From the NCBI GenBank assembly GCA_038049695.1, contig CP142451.1, positions 11,096,001-11,160,000 of the forward strand: a stretch of 64,000 nucleotides of DNA, in the 5' to 3' direction. The notes under the pieces are model-generated. The model did no database searches, had not been told where the DNA came from, and worked only from the letters and a program-made list of their open reading frames with translations. Both the position numbers and the translations under genes were made by a program. This document shows, piece by piece, positions 47,075 to 58,858 of this stretch (position 1 is its first letter; every line of letters starts with the position of its first letter). The DNA comes from Cinnamomum chago (Eukaryota; Streptophyta; Magnoliopsida; Laurales; Lauraceae).

Positions 47075-47345
47075 TTATTAATATAGTAAAAGTTAAGTAA
47101 AGTTCAAAGTTTTTAGATAATATGCCACATCAAAAGTATTTTAATTCAAAAACTCTTCCATCTTAAAAAAAAAAAAAGGTAAAAAAACAACCACATATAT
47201 CTACTAAAAAAAAAACTCTACTTTCCAATATAAAAAGTAAAATAGAATTCATAACAAACAACTAAAAACAAACTACCATTATAACTCACTTATATTTTAT
47301 TATTTATTTAAAATCAACTTTACTTCACTTGACTCTATTAACAGA
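47075..47345. mobile_element. MITE, copy 3 of the 9138/17111 family
   Basis: Left TTATTAATATAGTAAAAGTT and right ACTTGACTCTATTAACAG are inverted. The interior has TCTACTAAAAAAAAAACTC, AACAACTAAAAACAAACTAC and CACTTATATTTTATTATTT in the same order as the other copies. Confidence 0.55.
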
Positions 47346-48112
47346 GTTGTCAAACTAGCCATGGAAGCATGCAAGAAAATAAATAAAGATTTAAATACAA
47401 CCAAAACTTTTCTAAGATCTGATTCACTAAAAAGGAGGCTGTATATTTATTTTTCCATCAATGGTTTCATTTTTCTATCCCGAGTAACTTTATCAAATGG
47501 CCATTTGTGAAATTATATATTTGCATTACATGATTTTTGTCGGGAGTAATTAAATTTTTTTAAATAATTCTCCTAATATTTTTTTTTTGAAAGATCTGAC
47601 ATTTCAAATGGAGGATTTATGAGAATTCAATATTGCGGTACGACAATTCAGCATTGCCACGTTCATATGCGGTGTTGTCAAGAATTTCGGGTAAAGAAAA
47701 TCTCAATCATAAATACTTGCAACCAAACACCCCCAAAATACATTCCCTAGCAATTTTAGGAATCCGAATTCCATAAAATCTATAGGCTTCAAAGCAAATG
47801 AAACCCACAAAAAAATGAAAATAAAAAGCGAAAAAAAAATAATGAAACCCACAAAAGAAAAGTTGACCCAATTAATCATAATTCAACCCAAAGACAACCT
47901 TCATTTTACAAGAAATACAACTACTACATTCTACCAAGGCTATATTATACAATCAACAATACAGATTCGAAAGTCTCAGCATAACCAATTAATTCCTTTC
48001 ACCTACTCCCCATTCAAATAAGTTGCCAAAACTGCAGGAAAGCGCCCACTTTTTCTCCTTCCACTCATCAACCCCCAACGTTTTACAAAATTACTAAAGA
48101 ACCCATAAAAAC

Positions 48113-49759
48113 TCAAAACAGAGGACTGCGAAGAGGAACACCTTTCCTTCTGCAACACCGCCTAGGGGCATTTCGGGAATTCCAAGTGTGCGTGCTCGTT
48201 CTCTTCTTCCTCCTCACGTTCTCCGTCGTGGCCGTACACCACACCGTCCGGCAAACCACCCCGTCGTTCCCGCTCGAGCCGGAAGACGTACGGAGCGAAA
48301 TCCCACCGTCCAATACCGAGCTGGGCGTCATCTGACCGTCCTCGAGCGTCTCGAGATGCGGGGATCCGATATCCGACAGCGGAAGATACTCGCAGTCGTA
48401 CAAATACCTGGAAATACATCCCTCGTACTGTACGAGATACTCTACCTGCGGGAAAAAAATAACGAAAATGCCACTGTGAGTGGGAATTACGGAATTGGCC
48501 TTCGTTTTCGGCTGAAATTGCGAAATTGCCACTGTACCTTGCAGGCTAGAGAGCAGAAATGGTAAGGCTGTTGGAGGCTTCTCTCGCAGGTGTAGCAGAT
48601 GCTTGCAGAGCCTTTGAAAGGACGAGATTGGGGTCTTTGATTTATGAATACCACTTTGGCACTGTTGGTGATGTACGGCTGAAAAAGAAATGATTTTTTT
48701 TTTTTTAAGAATTATGATCTAGAGATTGCAATTGAATGAGAATTATAGCAAAAAATTGCAGAATTCGAAATGGGGTGTTTTAGAAAGGCATTGGATTGGA
48801 TTGAAGTAGTTGAATTTTCCAAATTGGTGAAAAGAAGAAGGTGAAAGTCTCTGAAAATCAATATCTGAAATGCAGAAATATGAAAAAGAGAAAGACCCAG
48901 ATCAGGAAATACCATAAAAGAAGATAGATTAGAAATTTGTAGAAGACCCAGTTCAGGAAATTGGGAAAGGAAAGCACATGTTGGAAATTAAGGCAAATAA
49001 TGATGCAAACTGGTTCTTTTCAAGGAAAGCTGGAAGAATATCCTCTATCCTAATTGACAACAGCAAGAAAGAAGACCAAAAACCATATTTTTCAATGCAA
49101 ACTGGACAGAAGCAAAGACTTTTTGAAGCAATAGGAGCCCGATTTTCTCTAATTCATCAAATGAAATGGCCCCAGTAGAAGAATTTCTGAAAAACAGCAT
49201 CCCAAAAAAGAACAACAAAGAATTTCAAGGAACACGAACCAGAAAGTAAAATTTCCCAACTTCCGAACCTAATCAAATGTCCAAATAGAAGAATTTCTGA
49301 AAAACAACGCACCAAAAGAGAGAAAACGAGAAGTACCATACAAAAGAATTTCAGAGAACACGAACCAACATGTGAAATTTTGCAACTTTCCACCATTACC
49401 TGAACGAATCCGCAGTCGAACAGCTTCTCAATATCTTCAAGTCTGATAACATCCTGATAGACATACCTCCGAACCTAACCAAACAAGAACGGTAAGAGAA
49501 ATCAATCACCCAAATTGAATCGCAGAAACCCAAGAAAAAGAAAGAAAGGAATTTGCAACTTCTTTCAACAGACCTGCAAGAGACGATGGAAACGATGGAG
49601 AGAGAGGCAATGAGGGCAGATGGGGTGGCAGCAATCAAGACAGAATACGTTCTTCTCGTTCTTCTTGAAAGATTCGTGAAGAATGCAAGGCGTAAAGAAC
49701 TTCTCAGACAAGAGAGAGAAGACCCATGAAGGGTTCTGCTCGTGCTGCTGCTTCATCAT
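48113..49759 (-). CDS. PLATZ zinc-binding transcription regulator, complete
   Basis: Four exons (minus): 49759-49574, 49474-49400, 48678-48538, 48445-48113; all GT-AG, all phase 0, 244 residues. Residues 29-62 hold CILH, then CLDC, CPHC and HRFH, fitting the first PLATZ zinc motif (C-x2-H-x11-C-x2-C-x4-C-x2-C-x3-H-x2-H). RRYVYQDVIRLEDIEKL and INQRPQSRPFKGSA are family-conserved. The second motif is CYTC...CSLAC (C-x2-C-x10-C-x3-C). The Ser-rich C-terminus includes LEDGQMTPSSVL and a basic end, RRKGVPLRSPLF. Known PLATZ proteins bind A/T-rich DNA and repress or modulate transcription in the nucleus. The length matches the usual 230-250 residues. Exon 4 is much more GC-rich than its surroundings. 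Confidence 0.93.
49178..49395. repeat. 110-bp tandem duplication in PLATZ intron 2
   Basis: AGAAGAATTTCTGAAAAAC begins at about 49177 and again 110 bp later. Both copies continue with AGAATTTCA, GAACACGAACCA and a GTGAAATTTT/GTAAAATTTC end. The second copy runs up to the exon 2 donor. Confidence 0.7.
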
Positions 49760-50050
49760 GACTGCAAATGAGAGTGGAGAAAGATCTCTCTGTGGTTCTC
49801 TTGTATATTAAAGGTAGAGTGAAGAGGGAAGGACTAAAAGAACAAGAGGAGGAATTAATTTGATATGGGGGCACGAGTTGTCAATTTCAATGTCAGCCTG
49901 CGGCTCTCTCTCTCTCTCTTTGAGTCCCCCACAACTGTCATCTGTGCACACTTCAGACTTTCGTAATGGGATTGTGGATCCGAATTCCGAATCCTCCTGC
50001 GGCTTTTGCAGCAGGAATCACAGCACTGGTTCTCTCTCTTTTAAACTCTA
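49760..50050 (-). promoter_or_regulatory. Proximal promoter and leader of the PLATZ gene
   Basis: Directly upstream of the ATG; the minus strand has a TATA-like word (TTAATATACAAGAG, plus 49800-49813) about 45 bp before the start and GA-rich tracts (plus-strand CTCTCTCTCT near 49905-49920). The placement of the start site is a guess. Confidence 0.4.
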
Positions 50051-52925
50051 ATTAAACACTTGGGTCAAGGAGGTGTTGAGGGCACTGATGAGGTTTTGGG
50101 CTTTGTTTTTGAGAAATTGAAAAGTGATGGTGTGAATAGAATGGTCAAGGATAAAAAGTTTTGAGCAGGGGTGGGGTTGTGTAATGTTGAAAACCCATGT
50201 GGCTTGAAAATGATCCTTATTAGAACAATAATAAATGATTTTAACTTCTTTTTCTATTTGTAAGTGGAAGGGTGTGAAATCAACCTCTAAAGAATGCATT
50301 TCTAGAAGACTTTTTTTTGCAGCATTAAGAGTTTTAATGATACATAAATGTGAAGGAACAAAATGAAGATTTACAGATAAACTTTATAGTTTTCTTTATT
50401 TAGCTGAAAATGAAATACCCATCCGCTAGCTTAGTGAATCTAATTTTTCCACATCTTCCCCTTATATCTCTCACCCGTATCATGTCTAATGTTTTAGTTT
50501 GAAAATCATTTCAATGTAAATTCACATGGAATTGAATTCCATACAAACAAATGGCCTTATGGAACTTTTGAATTTCTCTTTGACATTTCAATGTAGTAGC
50601 CATGAATGGTTGGCCATCTTTCGTATTTTAAAAGAATCTGAATTCCTTCTATAGCCTGACAATTAAAAATTGGAGAACTTCAAAATAATTATACTTGTTA
50701 CATGTGAATTGTCCCCAAATTTTATCCAAATAAAGATTGATCATTAGCTAAACACGGGGTCGAGAGAACTTCTCCATGGGAGGATTTTATTATGTAAATT
50801 TGTGTTAAGTAGGGTACATTTTTCTTGTACCTTTTCACTTCTTTGGTCCTCCTTTTTGTTTCTTTTATTTCTTATTCTCCTCTTTATATTTTTCCTTCTC
50901 ATTTAATATTAGTTTTCATTATCGATAAAAAATAAATAAAAAACGATCATATTAAACAAACCTCATGCAAATATGACTAATAAATATTATAAAATAATAT
51001 ATAAGATTTACACTAGTTATATTATTCAGCATATGGTTAAATCTTATTTTAAATCCAACTCTTATTTAAATAAAATCTTAAATTATCGCATAGAAAGCTC
51101 AAAACTTTTAACAGATTGGCCTGCAATGCAATTCTACACCTCCCTCTTTGGAAATCGCACAAGAATCAAGACTCAAGAGGCCTTGAATAAGGCAGGCTAC
51201 TTTTGTGAATCATCAACCTGAAATAGCCATTGCATTTTTCTGCTGTAGTGCTGTGGTAAAACTGTAAAAGGAAGCATTTTTTGGGGAAAAGAAGAGCTGT
51301 AAAAGGTCCTGGACCCGAGGTTTTGCTCACTTTTCCTCGAGCCCTGTGTGTGGGCCACGAGGAGGGTCATGTGTCCGATAAATTTGACCCTATATCAGTC
51401 CAGTTGACTATGCCTAACTAAAACGCATTCAGATTATAATATAGTCAGATTCTAATGTTTCAAAACCCTAACTCTTTTTGGCTTGTTTGTTTGTGTTGAT
51501 TGAAGTCGGCTGAATTCGGCAGATCATTAGAGTCCAATTATCAAATGTGCTTGGCAAATTAAAATGACTACTTCACTAGGATCCCACCTAGTTCTTTATT
51601 CAACTTATTTGAGTATCCAAACCCTTATCAAAAGCTTGCAAAGCTTAGATGAAAACAGATGATGAAGACACATCTGACATCTAATGGGTCATGCCCGTTA
51701 GATGAAGGTAAGCACTTATTTTATAATTTAGAGTTTATTTTCATATTAGAGCATTTGATAAATCTTTAATTTCATTATCTATTTTTAGAGCGTGTTTATA
51801 AACTAGGGTTTTATGCCTCTAAAATAAAATATAATAAGTTAAGGTTTCTTAGAGCTTTACTAGATAATATGTAGGGAGGTGGACAATGCAAAATCTACAA
51901 GAGTTTTAAATTAAAATAAGCTCAAAATATTTTTAAAATATAGTAAATGGTGGGTTATACATTGTACTTTTAAAAAAGAAAACTCCAATTACCAAAAAAA
52001 AAGACTAATTATAAATTAGGACTTAAATTTTAGAACTTTTATTTTAGACTTTGGTCAAAGTAAAATAAAAGATTCTTAAAACAATAACTTCACTGTTTTT
52101 GGGGCCTTGCAAACAAATGGGACCCATGCGATATCTAATTTCTTTTATCCCCTTTTTCCCCTTGAATTGTGACGAGTTGCAAACAATGCAACATTGGTTT
52201 TAAGGGTTTATGAGAATCATGATTCCGACTGTTTTTATTCTCAGTCCAAAACCCTTAGTTGCGTTAAGTAACTAGATATCCAGTATAAAATTTTATCTGA
52301 ACCATACAAAATGAATCCCAACTCCATTATAGTTTAGACAGCACTTTTAATGACGATGACGTTGATGAGCAAGTCATGATTCAAGTCAATGCGAGACTAA
52401 GCCTAGGATGCATACCTATATATAGGACTTGGGCCTGCCTTCATGGATTTTCAACTTGGCCTCGACTTCATGTCAAAAATTATTTTGGTTTTGTTGTAGC
52501 CGAGCTCACCGAACTTCGACCCGAATCATATATTTACATGTATTCTATCAAATTTATAATAAGACAGATCATATGTATTTTTCTAATATATTACTATTAT
52601 TTTACATTATATATTATAGATTTGGGTATGCAGGGCATTTGATCCAAATGAACCTAGACCAATTATCATTTAGATAAAAAAAAAAAAAAAAGGAAGCCCA
52701 TACCCTGATTCTATATTTCTATTTATGAAAAACATAAAAGCAATACTCATACAAGGTACAGAATAAGTAACCAGTGTTGATATTGAAGGGGTCCAAAAGT
52801 CAATTGCCTGACCATACTTCCATGTTTTTCTTGTCCCACGGCGGTCCACTCAACAACTACACTATGCATGGACCCAATTGCAATCAATAATCAAATATGT
52901 CTCGCAGGGTTTTATTTTATTTTAT
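50050..52925. other. Intergenic, no gene supported
   Basis: Very AT-rich, with A-runs near 52677-52692. The open frames at 50973-51221 and 52376-52677 have AT-driven composition and no domain. Confidence 0.5.
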
Positions 52926-52929
52926 TTTA

Positions 52930-53915
52930 AAGGGTGATTTGTTTGCACTCCTTTAGGTATGAAAATGACTCACATGCTTATGTAAGGTGTGTTTACACAT
53001 CATCCCATATGTTTCCACTTTGTATGTAAGATATGAAAAGTGCGTAAATGACGCTATTTTTCACTTTCACACATTTCACTTGTAAAATGGTGCAGGTAGA
53101 TGCTTCATATAATATTGATTGCATATTTGGTCATGCAATTTGCCAAGGGATCAAATCAAATCCACAACTTTTATTTATTTATTTATTTATTTTCATTATC
53201 AAAGTCCTCGTTTTGTAATATAGAGCATTCAATTTGCTTTTCTTTTTTTTGATTGAAAAACTTTAAAATATTACTAAGAATCTAATTAACAACGCAACAA
53301 CGCTTACATAATGCTTGATTAGGTATTGAGTGGAGTGCCACCAAATTATCCACGTATGGGGCATGCCTAGCTAATCAAATAGAACACCATCCACATTAAG
53401 CTTAAATACACAAGTTAGTGGAGGCTTCCAACAAAGAATTTTCTCTCTTTTCAGGCTACTCTTTTCGATGTGAGTGCATTTAAAAGCATATGCCAATGTC
53501 ATTAGGAAATAATGAACTAATAAGCACCAAGACCTTCAGGTTTATAATCTTCAACCTTCATACTTTGAGTAGTTTATGAAAATGTCAAAAAAACACCAAC
53601 TATAAATCTAATTTTTCTGCAATTTTGTAGGCCCTCAATTTATGATCTTACTGTTCAATATTTTCAAATTAATGATAAACATCTAGACGTTAGATTCATA
53701 TTTAAAATCATCATAGATTTTGAAAATTTTGTTAAAACATCAAAACACATTTAAAACCATTTGATGTACTTAATTATTAATGTAAAACAAGTGATTTTGG
53801 TAAATATGGTGATCTTTTTCACCCATGTAACAATTGTATATCTAAGATTTACACAAATAATATTTACATATGTAAAACCCATTATCCTGTGCCACGTGTA
53901 AAGGGAAAACAACTT
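52930..53915. repeat. Dispersed repeat, second long copy
   Basis: It shares ordered words with 9490-10215 (TTTGTTTGCACTC, TTAATGATAAACAT, CATAGATT, TTACATATGTAAAACCCATT, CACGTGTAAAGG) and with 5630-5905 (TTTACACATCATC, TCACTTTCACACATTTCACTTG). It is non-coding. Confidence 0.45.
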
Positions 53916-53919
53916 TTAG

Positions 53920-55920
53920 GAAAAAAAATTTGCATCTGCAAGTCCCAATAGGTGGTATGCTCGTTGAAAATAGAGACCGAAGACCTTTCAAAAAAGACAA
54001 TATGTTCAATCCAACTCTATGAGGCCCATTTCAGAGAATTTCTAATACTAAAATTTATAATCCTGGGCATTCCATTCAAGGAAATTTCTCTGCTACAGAT
54101 GTTCTTGCATTCTCTCTCCATACGGATGTTCATTTGAAATGGGAATTCGCCTCTTTAATATCTGAAATTTAAATCAAGAAATCCACGTGCAAATGTTTTC
54201 ATAGGAAATTTTTTTGTGACCATGCGATGCCAATAGAAACTCTATTAAATAGAGTTTAACAAGACTTCAACGACAAGGGGAAAGAGGTTTGGTAAGAAAG
54301 AACTTTAGACATACTTTTCTATCTTCTACCTGCTTTGCCTAAGTAGAAGTAAATTCTTAAAATGAAAGGACCTACTTCCAAACCCATGAAAAATAAGAGC
54401 TTTAGCCTTTCTTGTGGCTCATTTTTTGCATGACTGCTCTGGATGGCTCTTTGGAATACGAGTAGAAATGCCAAATAAAGCTTCAAAATCCTTGATTCCA
54501 ACACTCCATGAGAACAACTACTTACGCCACGTCTCCTAAAATATATTTCAAGCAATGTAATTTATGTTAGAAAACCACAAAATCTATGGAATGTTTTTTT
54601 TCCCTCCTTACATGAGTAATCCACCCAGTCCTCACCCCTTAATGCGTCAAACTTATCCAATCTTTCTACTCTTTCATCTAAAATGAATAAAAATATATAT
54701 GTTCAAAAAAAAAATATTTGTTTTCATTTCATTGATTTGGACATTTATGCAGGGCGCACCTATGGCCCTACCAATTATAGAGGAGAGGATTGGAATATCA
54801 AAACGTGAGCCACCTATAGGCAAAATTTCACGCCCATCAGATCATTTTAAACCGCTGATCCACGACCCTCGTATTTTGATAGTTTTGTGGGGGGGGGGGG
54901 GGGGGGGGGGGGCGGCGGGGTGGTTGGGTTTGCCAAATGGGCCACATATGGATGTTCACACACAAGGGGCTATTTTAACATTTATCATGATTTTGAAACT
55001 TTGTTGAAATGTGTATTAATGCCCAATAGACCGAGGTTTTTGACTGATATAGATTTTTTTTTCCTTGAATTACTTTGGAACAAAAAATGTATTGGAACTC
55101 TATGTCATTTATTTTTATTTTTACAAGAAAAAACTATGTAGAGATCAAATAATTGCTAATTAATTATAAAGATTTAAATTTCTGTCAAAGCATTTTTGTA
55201 CGTAAGAGTTTTGAAGGATAAAAGCAGAGGCGCGGACCTACATATAACCACGCGGGTGCGACCGCACCTGCGAGATTCGAGAAATTTCTTAAATAACATT
55301 ATAATTTCTTTTATTTTATTATTTTACTTGATTATTGCTTGCACCACCCAAATGAAATCCTCGATCCGCCATAAAAATATCATTAATTTAGTTGTGATAT
55401 TGCAACCTAGGCAATGGCAATACCATGTCCTGGGGGCAATATCATAATACGCTTTGCTTTCATATGAACTCTCATGATTCCCTTTTTCTACAATCTTGGG
55501 CATGACTTTGAAAAGGAATGTTGCACAACTCAATAATTTTCTTCTTCTTCTTCCTTTTGTTTCTTTGCGCTCATCTATTTTTAGCTTTCATACAAACTCT
55601 ATGTGCACACTTTAACATATTCAAATTTATATTTTGATTTTTTTGTCCTTTTATGATCGATATTTTACGACAAAAGTTTTAAGAAGTTTTAGAGCCAGGG
55701 AAGAATAAATTAAACAAATTACTCAAATCTTATAGAAAACAAAAAAAATTGTTCACTGGATAAATATTCCACATAAAACATTTATGCATGAAAAGATAAA
55801 AGTAAGATTGAAATATTTATTTGAATATGCGAGAGTTTATCTCTTCATTGAAGCTGAGAAAAATATATATAAGAAAAAGATGGATGTTTTCAACTGTACT
55901 GTGTTCATTTTTAGAACCCG
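53920..55920. other. Intergenic, no gene supported
   Basis: Apart from the G run near 54889 and T/A homopolymers, there is no recognisable coding or RNA feature. Confidence 0.45.
54889..54911. repeat. Poly-G tract
   Basis: A run of more than 20 G followed by CGGCGGGG. Similar to the run at 40673-40693. It could be a real G-rich repeat or a base-calling artefact. Confidence 0.7.
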
Positions 55921-55922
55921 AG

Positions 55923-56106
55923 TTTTTTTTTTTTTTTTTTTTGATAACGTAGGGTTCCCAGCCCTTTGGGCCAGAATAATCCCTACGGGTCCAGGAGAGA
56001 AAGCCGGTAAAATTCCCCTGTGGCCCTAGTGTGGTAGAGCAGTTTCGAACCCATAACCTCCGGGTGCAAACCGTAGTCCTAGGCCAACTGAGCTACCCCG
56101 AATGAG
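55923..56106 (-). mobile_element. tRNA-derived SINE with poly-A tail
   Basis: The minus strand has a GGGGTAGCTCAGTTGG head with A box TAGCTCAGTTGG (56095-56084), B box GGTTCGAAAC (56051-56042), a body ending near TACGTTATC, and a 20-base poly-A tail (plus-strand T run 55923-55942). This is the standard SINE plan. A related, more diverged copy lies at 60806-60966. The target duplication was not found with confidence. Confidence 0.8.
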
Positions 56107-57138
56107 AAAAAATGGGATCCAAAATGTTTTCTATGAAGACAAGAAACTAATACAAAAGAATATTTTTGCTTTAAAAACCCTTATAATTCGCACAAAAAAC
56201 CTTTAATTAATAATTATAAGATTTGTAAATAGTTTTTCGGTGAAAGTAAACCTCCATAGTAGGGTGGTCCACCTATTGAAGATTTAAACTTATCAAAATA
56301 ACTGGCCGCTTGTTAATGTGCGGGTTACTTAAAATCTTACACAAACTGGTGTTGGTCGGACTGACCTTTTGATATAGAAATTATGATTACCTAATACGAT
56401 TTTGTTTTCATTGTTTTCCTATTAACTGGCAATCCCATGGTGGGCCAACCTTTCACCGACGAAAAATTTAGGGTAACCCCCATATAATGTGAGGACATCT
56501 AATTTAAGCAGCTTAGTTTTTCAATATATGAGCCTCATCTTGACGTGGAGTTCTACTCCTTTAGCAAAAAATCATATACCAGCCTAATAATTGTTAATTA
56601 ATATTTTTTTTCCTTTTTACTTTTTGCAAAATGTAAGAGCTTTTTAAGAATTTCAAATTTTCATCCACCCGATAGGTCTAAAATGACCTTGGAAATTGCT
56701 AGAATTCCAACACCTTTACTTTTTGCTAAAGTTACACGATGCTCTAGTGCAATGGAGGATCTTGGAATTTCCAATATATTTGATATTACTTTTTAGACTA
56801 AAATTTCATAAATTTAAGTAAAGAAACACACATATCGGTCATTCTAATATCGATATGATTCTTTAAAAAAGAAATCCATCGACATGTTAGTTATCTATTT
56901 GAATTTCAAACGCTACATTTGGTGCGTGGCCGAAACTCCAAATTTTGAGATGCAAATGGGGCATCAATCTCAATTTTGTCATTTCATGATGAAGAATCCG
57001 GAGGCCCTTTTAAAATTGATCATCGATAAAATAACGAATACACAGCATCACCGACTAACATTCGAAGTGGAGACCTCCAAACTTATTCCTGGACTTCACT
57101 TTGAATAATTTGGGACATGTTAGGCACCAAATTAAAAG

Positions 57139-57660
57139 TTGCCAAACTGCCAAACTGAAACAGGTGCTCTAAAAGTCAAAAGCCACAGTGGATCGAGGCT
57201 CCTTGGTGACGTCATCATTACTTCCAACCTGGTATTTGGTAACATGGACATGGGTGAAAACAGTATGGTGGCGTGGCCCATGCAAGCTAGATGCCTTTTG
57301 ATACACGGGACCCACTTTCACGAGAATGTCATCGGGGCTCTCTCACCTGCTGTGGTGGGGCCCACTCCAGATATGGTAAATCTTTCCGTGGGCCTGGCGA
57401 GCTTTAATGGCAGCATCCGTCCATACTGTCATTTAAAAGAGCAGGAAAGCTGGGCCGTACCAACTAGAGGGAGAGATGTTGGTTTAACTCCAACCTCCCC
57501 AAAAGGCTCCAGCTCACTTCTTCTTTTTAACCACTGCCACCACCTCCTGAGAGAGAGTCCTGACATCCCAATTTTCCCGCCAAAACTTGCGCTCCGCTAT
57601 GTCCCGCCAAAGGCCTTTTGTGGGCCCCACTTAATGATCGGCCCGACAGGATACTCGTGA
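57139..57660 (+). other. Longest unexplained open frame (173 codons), function unknown
   Basis: It uses an ATG start and a GC-richer composition than its surroundings. The translation has no recognisable domain, is rich in words derived from GGGCCCAC-type repeats, and its 3' part overlaps E2F-like promoter motifs. I treat it as probable non-coding DNA or the 5' region of a lost gene. Confidence 0.2.
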
Positions 57661-57805
57661 CCACCGAATGGCCGTTTTCGCTGTCCAGCTAAATGGCTGG
57701 TACTCCCGCAGAGTACGGCTTCCAACGACCATCGCTTTACACGTTGCAATGCGAAGACCAATCCCAGCCGTTCGTCTCTTTGCGAGGGAAGGCTCCAATT
57801 GGTGA
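57570..57805 (+). promoter_or_regulatory. Possible orphan promoter with two E2F motifs and a 45-codon first-exon-like frame
   Basis: TTTTCCCGCCAAAA (57572-57585) and GTCCCGCCAAAG (57601-57612) are E2F-type sites. Fifty-six bases on, an ATG (57668) opens a 45-codon frame (MAVFAVQLNGWYSRR..., ending at 57805) rich in Arg, Ser and Ala, low in acidic residues and transit-peptide-like. No downstream exon was found before the inverted-repeat element at 57815. Confidence 0.3.
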
Positions 57806-57814
57806 TTCTTGACC

Positions 57815-58226
57815 CTATGTTTAGGAAGGGGAGAGGGCCGAGAGGCGACTGGAGAAAAAATTCGAAGGATGAGGAGAGGAAATGTAAAATTAATTTTACG
57901 TTTTTTTTTTAAGAAATCAAGAAGTAGGGGAAAAAAGGTGAAAAAAGTATAATTTTATTTATTTGTAAAGTAAAGAGACAAAGACCAATTTACCTTTGCT
58001 TTTGTAAAAGTTAGTATTGGACAAAAAAAATATTTTAGTAATTTTCCATAAATTCCCCTCTTTTGCCTTCATTTTCCCCCCTGTTTTGGAGGGGAAATTT
58101 TTGAGTGAGATCCACACTCTTTTCCCCCTCTCCCCTTTCCAAACACCCTCGTTTTTCATTTTCCCTTCATTTTCCTCCTTTCCTCTCCCCTCCGGTCCCG
58201 TTTTACCCCCTTCCCAAACGGACTAT
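57815..58226. mobile_element. Inverted-repeat element, GGAAGGGG-type ends
   Basis: Left TTTAGGAAGGGGAGAGGG and ATGAGGAGAGGAAATG are mirrored at the right end, where the reverse complement reads TTTGGGAAGGGGGTAAAA and GGGGAGAGGAAAGGAGG. The middle is AT-rich and non-coding. The exact ends and target duplication are unresolved. Confidence 0.4.
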
Positions 58227-58640
58227 AAATGGTGGGAGATCAACTCCTGGGCTGGCTGTTCATTTATTAGAATTCCATGAATTTTTATATGGCGACTTTC
58301 TAAATTTTTAGACAATGTGGAATTACTAAATCTTCATTTGGACTTGAGCATTCAAGAATTCCATTAAAATGCAAAGAAAGTGGAATTCCTGAATTCCTAA
58401 AGACGAACTGGGACTTATCATATACTAAAATTCATAAATTCTTATCAATAAATAAGGAATTTGAAAATGCCAAAATGACATGATGTCACGTCATATCTCA
58501 AAAACCCCAACCATTAGAATATAATCAGGAATTCTAGTAAAGGTACATGCCCCTTATATTCAAAGCATTCGTCTATATAGGGCCAAAGGAAGTAAATTGA
58601 GATTTTGATTCGATCAAAGTTTAAATATTTTCGGTATGGC

Positions 58641-58858
58641 GCGATATCACGGCCCTATATTATTGTAGGGATGGCTACATAGGAAATACTTAAAACTTGA
58701 CCACTCAAGAGCGATATCATGGCCCTATATTATTGTAGGGATGACTATGTTGGAAATACTTAAATTTTGACCACTCAAGAGCGATATCATGGCCCTATAT
58801 TATTGTAGGGATGACTATGTTGGAAATACTTAAATTTTGACCACTCAAGAGCGATATC
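58641..58858. repeat. 70-bp tandem repeat, three copies
   Basis: Units start at 58641, 58711 and 58781 with GCGATATCA(C/T)GGCCCTATA and end TTGACCACTCAAGA. Units 2 and 3 are identical; unit 1 differs at several positions. A fourth start, GCGATATC, is cut off at 58858. This minisatellite arose by recent duplication of one unit. Confidence 0.95.

Noticed and set aside
48162..48565. Open frames of 85 and 125 codons over PLATZ exon 4
   Set aside because: They are shadows in a GC-rich exon; the phase-0 PLATZ frame is supported by conserved motifs.
56042..56100. Possible functional tRNA gene (minus)
   Set aside because: It has A and B boxes but no paired acceptor stem or anticodon arm, and it continues into a SINE body with a poly-A tail.
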